Shown here in pieces: positions 1-4,631 of a stretch of 6,221 nt of DNA. Source of the stretch: an uncultured Nitrososphaerales archaeon (lineage in GTDB: Archaea > Thermoproteota > Nitrososphaeria > Nitrososphaerales > JAAOZN01). The stretch lies in contig CALJAQ010000175.1 in the NCBI GenBank assembly GCA_938029515.1, positions 1 to 6,221 of the forward strand, in the 5' to 3' direction. Position numbers and translations under genes: made by a program. The notes under the pieces are model-generated. The model searched no databases. It had not been told where the DNA came from and was given only the letters and a program-made list of their open reading frames with translations. How positions within the stretch are numbered: position 1 is the first letter of the stretch; every line of letters begins with the position of its first letter.

Positions 1-295
1 CGAATCTGACCTTGTCTAATGCTAGGAAGGGTTGGTCCCTTAACGCTTCTCCACCGCGGAAAGGGGCGTCTCTACCAGTCACAACAGCTTTAACGCCTTC
101 AAGAGCCTTTGCTTTAGACACATCGATTCTCTTGATCTTTGCGTGCGCTCTTGTGCTTCTTAGAATCTTCCCGTATAGTAAGCCTGTCATTTTGATGTCG
201 TCGCAGTAAACCGCTCTGCCAGTAACCTTCTCTAATGCGTCAACTCTGGTTAAAGATCTCCCTATTAAACGCTCTCGCCCTATCTGAACCGTCAA
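1..295 (-). CDS. Molybdenum hydroxylase large (molybdopterin) subunit, N-terminal fragment
   Basis: This is the N-terminal 98 codons of a xanthine dehydrogenase/CO dehydrogenase-family large subunit, the chain that binds the molybdopterin cofactor and oxidises the substrate; the rest lies beyond the left edge. Translating the minus strand gives IGRSLTRVDALEKVTGRAVY at about residues 5-25, then a Y-G-K-I-L-R-S-T-R-A-H-A segment. Both are typical of the N-terminal a/b hammerhead domain of this family. The frame opens after a TAG at 301-299. The first usable start is TTG at 295-293, overlapping the TGA of the 2Fe-2S subunit by two bases; GGTGAG lies about 12 nt upstream as a ribosome binding site. 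The next in-frame ATG would remove the conserved IGRS...VTG motif, so TTG is chosen. The active-site loop that separates true CO dehydrogenase from purine or aldehyde oxidases is outside the window, so the substrate is unknown. Confidence 0.9.
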   Translation of the reverse strand, partial: MTVQIGRERLIGRSLTRVDALEKVTGRAVYCDDIKMTGLLYGKILRSTRAHAKIKRIDVSKAKALEGVKAVVTGRDAPFRGGEALRDQPFLALDKVRF

Positions 296-774
296 CTTCT
301 ACCATCCCTCACCTTTTCAGCCGCAGCCTTAACCGCTTCAATAATCTTCACATAGCCAGTGCATCTACACAGATTACCAGCTAAAGCCTGCTTAATCTCC
401 TCCTCAGAAGGCTCTATGTTTCGATCTAAAAGCGCTTTAGCAGAAATTATCATCCCCGGTGTGCAGAAGCCGCATTGTATTGCCCACTTCTCAATAAACG
501 CTTCTTGCACCGGGTGTAGAGGTAAGTTAGGTCTGCTTACACCCTCTACCGTGACTATATTCTGCCCATCTGCTTCAGGCGCTAGTATTAGACAAGAGTT
601 TACTGGTTTACCGTTTAGGAGTACTGTGCAGGCTCCACATTCCCCTGAGTCGCAACCTCTTTTTGTGCCTGTCAACTCCAAGTCTTCCCTTAACACATCA
701 AGCAGTGTCCGGTTGGTTTCAGTGTATATATCATATGCCTCGCCGTTTACAAAAAGTTTTATGCGTTGCTTCAT
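292..774 (-). CDS. Molybdenum hydroxylase small subunit, 2x[2Fe-2S] (CoxS/XdhC-like)
   Basis: This is the iron-sulfur electron-transfer subunit of the Mo hydroxylase, passing electrons from the molybdopterin centre to FAD. Counted from the ATG at 774 (160 aa, normal for the family), the N-terminal plant-type ferredoxin domain has Cys41, Cys46, Cys49 and Cys61 in C-D-S-G-E-C-G-A-C...C. The C-terminal helical domain has Cys101 and Cys104 (CGFCTPG) and Cys136 and Cys138 (CRCTGY). All eight cluster ligands are present. Two starts are possible: GTG at 783, which overlaps the upstream stop as GTGA, or ATG at 774. The ATG is preferred because GGGGTGAG sits about 5 nt upstream and matches the archaeal anti-Shine-Dalgarno well, and because the protein then begins close to the family's usual K-x-F-V-N-G strand. 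The gene is the middle of a tightly coupled three-gene operon. The family assignment is very secure; the substrate is not shown. Confidence 0.95.
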   Translation of the reverse strand: MKQRIKLFVNGEAYDIYTETNRTLLDVLREDLELTGTKRGCDSGECGACTVLLNGKPVNSCLILAPEADGQNIVTVEGVSRPNLPLHPVQEAFIEKWAIQCGFCTPGMIISAKALLDRNIEPSEEEIKQALAGNLCRCTGYVKIIEAVKAAAEKVRDGRS

Positions 775-779
775 TAATC

Positions 780-1694
780 TCACCCCGCATCCTTCATATT
801 ACTCTCTACCAAGAGTGAACGCAGCGCTCTTTTCACAAAAACCTTCACCATCTCCCTCCTATACTCAGCTGAAGCACGTATGTCACTTATCGGCCTGCTA
901 TCTTTTGCAGCTGCTTCAGCAGCTCTCTCTATCACCTCTTCATCCACCTTCTTTCCACACACCTCAGCCTCGGCTGTCTTAGCTCTGATAGGTGTTGGAG
1001 CCACTGAACCTAGGGCTATCTTCACATCCTTACATAAGCTGTCTTCTATGGTCATCGATGCAGCCACATTAACTATTGCGCACTCCATAGCTCTTCGCTC
1101 TCCAAACTTTAGGTGAATACTGTAAGTGTTTTCTTTAGGCTTTGGAATATAGATCTCTTTAAGAACCATCCCTCGTTCTATAACCGTTTTACCCGGGCCT
1201 AAGAAGAAGCATTCTATAGGAACCTCATTTTCTCCATCAGCTCCAACTATCTTCAGCTTCGCCTCGTAGATGAGAAGTGGCGGTGCCAGATCTGCCGCAG
1301 GGGAGGCGTTGCAAAGATTTCCTCCTATTGTGGCCCGGTTTCTCACCTGATAGGATGCTAGCACACCTGCCGCTTGGTGTAGCGCTGGGAACATTTCTTT
1401 GACGAGTTTTGACTCATGTATGGTGTTGACCGTGGTTAATGCGCCTATTACAACTCCTTCCTTCTCAAATCTGATGCCTTCTAGCTGCGGGATCTTTTTG
1501 ATGTTCACGATGTATTTTGGCGCCTTCTTCCCATCTCGCATCTGAACGAGTAGGTCTGTGCCTCCTGCTAAGATGCACGCTGAGTCTCCGTAGCGGTTGA
1601 GGATGTATAGAGCATGCTGTAATGTCGACGGCTCAACGTATTCAAATTGTGGTAAGCTTCCCATATCAGGAAGAGGCGCTCCACCGTTGAACAT
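780..1694 (-). CDS. Molybdenum hydroxylase medium (FAD-binding) subunit, CoxM-like
   Basis: This 304-aa protein is the FAD subunit that takes electrons from the 2Fe-2S clusters and hands them to an external acceptor. FAD-binding signatures of the CO dehydrogenase flavoprotein family are visible: AGGTDLL at residues 43-49, TIGGNLCNASPAADLAP at 122-138 and FFLGPGKT at 163-170. The C-terminal CO dehydrogenase flavoprotein domain follows, with a K-F-G-E-R-R segment near 197 and SAEYRR at 275-280. There is no inserted 4Fe-4S loop of the kind seen in 4-hydroxybenzoyl-CoA reductase. It is the first gene of the operon and its TGA overlaps the 2Fe-2S gene. The start is ATG at 1694, which leaves about 12 residues before the conserved L-P-x-F-E-Y start of the family. 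A TATA-like box centred 26 nt upstream fits a leaderless mRNA beginning at this ATG. An internal ATG at 1664 is the alternative. Confidence 0.94.
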   Translation of the reverse strand: MFNGGAPLPDMGSLPQFEYVEPSTLQHALYILNRYGDSACILAGGTDLLVQMRDGKKAPKYIVNIKKIPQLEGIRFEKEGVVIGALTTVNTIHESKLVKEMFPALHQAAGVLASYQVRNRATIGGNLCNASPAADLAPPLLIYEAKLKIVGADGENEVPIECFFLGPGKTVIERGMVLKEIYIPKPKENTYSIHLKFGERRAMECAIVNVAASMTIEDSLCKDVKIALGSVAPTPIRAKTAEAEVCGKKVDEEVIERAAEAAAKDSRPISDIRASAEYRREMVKVFVKRALRSLLVESNMKDAG

Positions 1695-1701
1695 AACCTT
1701 A

Positions 1702-1732
1702 ACGGTTGACCCCAGGATTTATCTTCAACCGT
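1702..1732. promoter_or_regulatory. Perfect 8-bp inverted repeat bracketing the TATA-like box (candidate operator)
   Basis: ACGGTTGA (1702-1709) and TCAACCGT (1725-1732) are exact reverse complements, with centres 23 bp apart, about two helical turns. They flank the TATA-like box of the Mo hydroxylase operon. A related half-site, ACCGTTGA with one mismatch, lies at 1683-1690, just inside the gene. A dimeric regulator bound here would block TBP/TFB. The regulator is unknown. Confidence 0.45.
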
Positions 1733-1739
1733 AAATCCT
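1714..1739. repeat. Second interleaved 8-bp inverted repeat, AGGATTTA/TAAATCCT
   Basis: AGGATTTA (1714-1721) and TAAATCCT (1732-1739) are exact reverse complements separated by 10 nt. The left arm, read on the minus strand, overlaps the TATA-like box of the Mo hydroxylase operon. The right arm, read on the plus strand, gives GTAAAT near 1731-1736, placed so that a transcript would begin near 1760, upstream of the LLM gene's ATG at 1774. It may therefore be a pair of mirrored core promoters rather than a protein-binding operator. This is inferred from position only. Confidence 0.4.
1717..1723 (-). promoter_or_regulatory. TATA-like box of the Mo hydroxylase operon
   Basis: The minus strand reads GATAAAT here, centred 26 nt upstream of the ATG at 1694. 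That is the standard archaeal TATA-to-start-site distance, so transcription would begin at or next to the ATG, and no Shine-Dalgarno sequence is needed. The box is visible in the sequence; its activity is inferred. Confidence 0.5.
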
Positions 1740-1773
1740 AAAACGAACCAAAGCAATAGTGTTGTGAAAAGGC

Positions 1774-2763
1774 ATGCCAAAGAGGCTCAAGATAGGTATA
1801 TGCCCAGTTGTAGTCGAATATGACCCGGTCGACATAATAAAGAGGGTTCCGCTTTACGAGGAGGCAGGCTTTGACCTACTGTGGGAAGGAGATCATACAC
1901 TACCTTGGCACCATACTAATGGGCACTGCTCAGCAGCAAACATAATGTGTGAAGCTTATCTGCAGCGCACCACCCATATCGCTTGCCACTATATGGTTGC
2001 ACCCCTAGGCTTAAGGAATCATCCTGTTGATGTAGCGTTGCAGACAGCTACTATGGCTATGCTGCACGAAGGTAGAGTAGGCCTACATGTAGGTGCAGGG
2101 GAAGCCATGAATGAAAACACTGTTACTGGAGTGTGGCCTACTAACGCTGAGCGCGTAGCTAGGGTGGAGGAGGCCATACAGCTGATTAAGAAGTGTTGGA
2201 CAAGCCAAGACTATTTCACATTTAAAGGAAGATACTTTAAGACCTTCTTCTACCTCTACGACAAACCAAAGCAGACCATACCGCTGATCGGGGTTGCTGG
2301 CGGTGTTAAGATGGCTAAGGTCGCTGGTAAATACTGTGATGGCATCTTAAGCCTCGGCCCACCTGAATACTTTAAATCAGTAATCTTGCCCGCATTTAAC
2401 TCAGCGGCAAGGGAAGCGGGTAGAGATCCAGATAAAATGGAGAAGATGGCCTTTGTGGACACCTCATACCACCCAGACTTTGAACAAGCGCTTAAGAAGG
2501 CTAGGCTATACGGCGGCGTTCTAATACCTGAATGCTACTCCATTACACAAGATCCACGTGTGATCGAAAGCAGATCAACCCTAGTAAGAGACGATGCGCT
2601 TATCGCAGCGTTTAACGTCGCGTCAAAGCCTGATCAGATCATAAGCCGATTCGAAGAGTATGCTAAGGTTGGTGTAACTACTGTGATCTGGGCTGAGATA
2701 AGCCCAGACCCGTGGCTTACGCCAAAGGTCTGTAAGGAGCATGTGATACCGTATTTCAGCTAG
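1774..2763 (+). CDS. LLM-class oxidoreductase, probable F420-dependent dehydrogenase (Fgd/Adf-like)
   Basis: This 329-aa protein is a bacterial-luciferase-like TIM-barrel oxidoreductase. It resembles F420-dependent glucose-6-phosphate dehydrogenase (Fgd) and F420-dependent secondary alcohol dehydrogenase (Adf), which oxidise an alcohol or sugar hydroxyl and pass hydride to F420. The segment D-H-T-L-P-W at residues 40-45 and G-A-G-E at 107-110 put His41, Trp45 and Glu110 in the same spacing as Fgd His40, Trp44 and Glu109, the active-site trio. Glu15 lies close to the position of Fgd Glu13. W-P-x-N-A-E-R at 121-127 is also typical. ATG at 1774 is the first start after an in-frame TGA at 1765-1767; AAAAGG lies just before it. 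The gene diverges from the Mo hydroxylase operon across 79 bp. The residues that choose the substrate could not be assigned, so glucose-6-phosphate should not be assumed. F420 rather than FMN use is inferred from subgroup similarity. Confidence 0.88.
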   Translation: MPKRLKIGICPVVVEYDPVDIIKRVPLYEEAGFDLLWEGDHTLPWHHTNGHCSAANIMCEAYLQRTTHIACHYMVAPLGLRNHPVDVALQTATMAMLHEGRVGLHVGAGEAMNENTVTGVWPTNAERVARVEEAIQLIKKCWTSQDYFTFKGRYFKTFFYLYDKPKQTIPLIGVAGGVKMAKVAGKYCDGILSLGPPEYFKSVILPAFNSAAREAGRDPDKMEKMAFVDTSYHPDFEQALKKARLYGGVLIPECYSITQDPRVIESRSTLVRDDALIAAFNVASKPDQIISRFEEYAKVGVTTVIWAEISPDPWLTPKVCKEHVIPYFS

Positions 2764-3643
2764 GTTTAGCCCCCTCTATTCTTTTTTTCTCGTATATAAG
2801 GCCGTCAATTAATTTGTGAACTGTGTACCTCTTCTCTAGAAGTGTTGATCTAAGCTCAGGGTATTTGGCTGCCTTTTTTACTACGTTGTCGAAGCGGACT
2901 AGACATATTCTGAGGACAAGGATTGCCTCTTCGATCACTTTCACCCTATGCTCCTCATCGTTGTTTCCCAAGGTCTGATATTCTGTTAAGTCTAATAGTG
3001 CTTCTCCTACGCTCACCCCGCTTTTAATCAGCTTAACCGCTGATCTGAGTTTTTTAGTAGGCATCTTTAACTCGACAGCGGTTAATGCCAGTTGAGTTCT
3101 AGCTTCATCATCTTCTATCCAGAGTAATTCTTGGGCAGAGCTGGGTGAAAGCTGGCCGCTGATTAACTTGTTCTGCACGTCTTTGGGTAGCTCAAGCAGC
3201 TTTATTCTATGTGACACGTATTCGACGCTTTTGCCTATCTTGTGAGCTAGATCCGTTATCCCACCCCAACCGTATTCGTCCACATACTGTTTGAATGCTT
3301 CAGCTTCTTCAAGTGGGTTTAGGGTTCTACGTTGCACATTCTCTATTAACGACAACTCAAACGCCGTTTTATCATCTATATCTTTGACGAAGCAAGGTAT
3401 GGTTGCCCATCTTAATCGTTTGCACGCCTCAAGCCTCCTATTACCAGCAACCACCTCGAAATAGTCACTTCGTATACGGACTGTTATGGGTTGAAGTAAG
3501 CCGTTTGCTTTTATAGAAGCCATAAGACCATCTAGATCACCTAGCTCTTTTCTTATGTTAAGTCTTGAGGGTTTTATCAGATTTATGTCTATAAAATCAA
3601 ACACGAGGTTTTGCGCTAGGTAGCTTCTGAGTGTTGAGCGCAT
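2756..3643 (-). CDS. ParB/Spo0J-domain DNA-binding protein without a ParA neighbour
   Basis: This 295-aa protein has the ParB N-terminal CTP-binding fold and central HTH. Visible motifs are GLLQPITVR (48-56), GNRRLEA (67-73, matching the G-E-R-R-x-R-A CTP-binding box with Glu to Asn and the last Arg to Glu) and ENVQRRTLNPLEEAEAF (101-117). A helix-turn-helix follows at about 128-151, then I-S-G-Q-L-S-P-S-S-A (161-170). Family members bind parS-type sites and slide on DNA as CTP-gated clamps in partition, or act as regulators. The C-terminal ~80 residues are Lys/Glu-rich helical sequence unlike the bacterial dimerisation domain I know. No ParA and no canonical parS are in the window. ATG at 3643 has no Shine-Dalgarno, but a T-rich TATA-like box lies about 29 nt upstream. 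Its stop overlaps the LLM gene tail to tail by 8 bp. It follows the TrmB gene by 57 bp on the same strand. A segregation role is not established; a regulatory role is possible. Confidence 0.88.
   Translation of the reverse strand: MRSTLRSYLAQNLVFDFIDINLIKPSRLNIRKELGDLDGLMASIKANGLLQPITVRIRSDYFEVVAGNRRLEACKRLRWATIPCFVKDIDDKTAFELSLIENVQRRTLNPLEEAEAFKQYVDEYGWGGITDLAHKIGKSVEYVSHRIKLLELPKDVQNKLISGQLSPSSAQELLWIEDDEARTQLALTAVELKMPTKKLRSAVKLIKSGVSVGEALLDLTEYQTLGNNDEEHRVKVIEEAILVLRICLVRFDNVVKKAAKYPELRSTLLEKRYTVHKLIDGLIYEKKRIEGAKPS
2776..2790 (+). terminator. Candidate T-rich archaeal terminator after the LLM gene
   Basis: The plus strand carries TATTC followed by seven T (2782-2788), starting 19 nt after the LLM stop codon. 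Oligo-T tracts without a hairpin terminate archaeal RNA polymerase. The tract lies antisense within the last codons of the ParB-domain gene, where it encodes Lys-rich sequence, so coding constraint could also explain it. Confidence 0.5.
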
Positions 3644-3650
3644 ATTACTG

Positions 3651-3660
3651 AAGATATCTT
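3651..3660. promoter_or_regulatory. 10-bp perfect palindrome upstream of the ParB-domain gene
   Basis: AAGATATCTT is self-complementary over 10 bp and lies 8-17 nt upstream of the ATG at 3643, between that ATG and the TATA-like TTTTTA (minus strand, 3670-3675). The position suits an operator near the transcription start, possibly for autoregulation. A 10-bp AT-rich palindrome can occur by chance, so this is weak. Confidence 0.25.
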
Positions 3661-3669
3661 GACGTTAGG

Positions 3670-3675
3670 TAAAAA
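3670..3675 (-). promoter_or_regulatory. T-rich tract: TATA-like box for ParB gene or terminator of TrmB gene
   Basis: The minus strand reads CATTTTTACC here. Its TTTTTA core lies about 29 nt upstream of the ParB-domain ATG, close to where an archaeal TATA box belongs. It is also the only T5 run downstream of the TrmB stop (3701), so it could end that transcript. The sequence does not show whether the two genes share an mRNA. Confidence 0.3.
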
Positions 3676-3700
3676 TGTGGATAGTGTAGCATATGTTTAC

Positions 3701-4531
3701 TTACAGCAGTTCCTTTATCCGCTTATCTACATCTACGCCGTTCAGCCAAGCAGCATCAAAGTCGTGGATTAAACCGTCGATTAAGGCTGGACTATTACTC
3801 CATACCACAACCGGATCTTTTAAGCCTTGTGGCGGCGACGATACTGGTAGGATGAGCTGCTTCTCGTCTACGACTATATACCTTATTCTCGCCGCAAGAT
3901 CATTTAAGTGGCGGATGGATGCTATATTAGAATACTCCTTCACACATTCAATATCTTGCTTACCAATATATGTCAGTATTCTTATCTTAGCTCCACGCTG
4001 CACGCTAAGGCTTTCAACATCATATATACCAGACTGCCAGTGTAAATGGAGTCCTCTGGTGGAGATCATCTTCAACACATACCTTGCATCCTTCACCAAA
4101 TCAGCTACTCTGCGAAAGACCTGTGCACCTGAGAGCAGCCTCAAAAAGAGCTTTTTTTCACCTCGTGTAGAAGCTTTTGGCTCTTGCGTTAACGCTTCGA
4201 GTTTTGGTAAGATTTCTTTACCACGTTCTTTTAGGTTAGCTAACGTCTCTTCTCTTCTGTTGATTAGGGTTTCGATCGCTTCTCTTGGTGCTACAGCTTG
4301 GAAACGGGTAGGGTTGCCTAATTGAACCTCTACTAACCCAAGCTTCCGTAGAGTTCGTAATGCGCGATAAACATCAACTCTGTTAGCCTTTAACTCTGCT
4401 GTGAGATCCCTTGCGTATGCTGAGCCTACTCTTCTTAATGTTAAGTAGACTTCAGCCTGCAAACGTGTTAGACCGAATTCTTTTAACACATCAATAACAT
4501 TCTCTTCTACATCAAATATGCGCCTATTCAC
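3701..4531 (-). CDS. TrmB-family transcriptional regulator
   Basis: This 276-aa protein is a TrmB-type archaeal regulator. Residues 11-80 form a winged helix-turn-helix with the family's signature F-G-L-T-R-L-Q-A-E-V-Y (19-29), a recognition-helix region around N-R-V-D-V-Y-R-A-L (50-58) and a wing at about 66-79. A charged helical linker, probably a dimerising coiled coil, spans 83-117. The C-terminal ~150 residues (125-276) resemble the TrmB effector domain and end in a hydrophobic/acidic helix. Characterised relatives respond to sugars or other metabolites and repress or activate transport and central-metabolism genes. The start is GTG at 4531, with a TATA-like box centred 27 nt upstream, consistent with a leaderless mRNA; GGTGAT also lies 3-4 nt before it. 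The gene diverges from the 3-hydroxyacyl-CoA dehydrogenase gene, with a perfect dyad between them, so self-regulation and control of that gene are likely. The ligand is not known. Confidence 0.92.
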   Translation of the reverse strand: MNRRIFDVEENVIDVLKEFGLTRLQAEVYLTLRRVGSAYARDLTAELKANRVDVYRALRTLRKLGLVEVQLGNPTRFQAVAPREAIETLINRREETLANLKERGKEILPKLEALTQEPKASTRGEKKLFLRLLSGAQVFRRVADLVKDARYVLKMISTRGLHLHWQSGIYDVESLSVQRGAKIRILTYIGKQDIECVKEYSNIASIRHLNDLAARIRYIVVDEKQLILPVSSPPQGLKDPVVVWSNSPALIDGLIHDFDAAWLNGVDVDKRIKELL

Positions 4532-4554
4532 ATCATCACCTTGTATTCTGGCGG

Positions 4555-4561
4555 TAAATAT
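4555..4561 (-). promoter_or_regulatory. TATA-like box of the TrmB-family gene
   Basis: The minus strand reads ATATTTA, centred about 27 nt upstream of the GTG at 4531. This matches archaeal TATA spacing for a transcript that begins at the start codon. It supports the GTG as the real start. Confidence 0.5.
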
Positions 4562-4575
4562 CTATGCCCCTAGAT

Positions 4576-4593
4576 TCTGTTGCCGTCAACAGA
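4576..4593. promoter_or_regulatory. 18-bp perfect dyad between divergent promoters (candidate TrmB-family operator)
   Basis: TCTGTTG (4576-4582) and CAACAGA (4587-4593) are exact reverse complements around a 4-nt CCGT spacer. The dyad lies between the TATA-like boxes of the TrmB-family gene (4555-4561, minus) and the 3-hydroxyacyl-CoA dehydrogenase gene (4601-4608, plus), ending 8 bp before the latter. The adjacent TrmB-family protein is the obvious candidate to bind it. It does not match the Pyrococcus/Thermococcus TrmB box as I recall it. Binding is inferred. Confidence 0.5.
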
Positions 4594-4600
4594 GTGAGCG

Positions 4601-4608
4601 TTAAAATA
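4601..4608 (+). promoter_or_regulatory. TATA-like box of the 3-hydroxyacyl-CoA dehydrogenase gene
   Basis: TTAAAATA is centred about 27 nt upstream of the ATG at 4632 and only about 16 nt upstream of the ATG at 4620. With normal archaeal spacing the transcript would begin next to the second ATG and would not contain the first. Confidence 0.5.
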
Positions 4609-4631
4609 CCTATCTATACATGCATCAGCCT

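Noticed and set aside
359..982. Long plus-strand open frame of 207 codons opposite the 2Fe-2S and FAD subunit genes
   Set aside because: It is antisense to two genes with complete family motifs; its translation is Ser/Pro/Leu-rich low-complexity sequence with no domain, as expected of a shadow frame.
780..1694. Possibility that the operon is a 4-hydroxybenzoyl-CoA reductase
   Set aside because: The FAD subunit is of ordinary length and has no Cys-rich 4Fe-4S insertion typical of that enzyme's middle subunit.
2551..2565. GATC-CACGTG-TGATC, resembling the CACGTG core of bacterial parS near a ParB gene
   Set aside because: It lies inside the LLM coding sequence, its flanks do not match the parS consensus (GTT/AAC arms are missing), and the symmetry is broken by one base. 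There is only one copy.
1774..2763. Naming the LLM gene as glucose-6-phosphate dehydrogenase (fgd)
   Set aside because: The His/Trp/Glu trio is shared with F420-dependent alcohol dehydrogenases, and the phosphate-binding residues of Fgd could not be placed with confidence.
3693..4325. Plus-strand open frame of 210 codons opposite the TrmB-family gene
   Set aside because: The minus strand here encodes a complete TrmB-family protein; the plus-strand product shows no recognisable motif.
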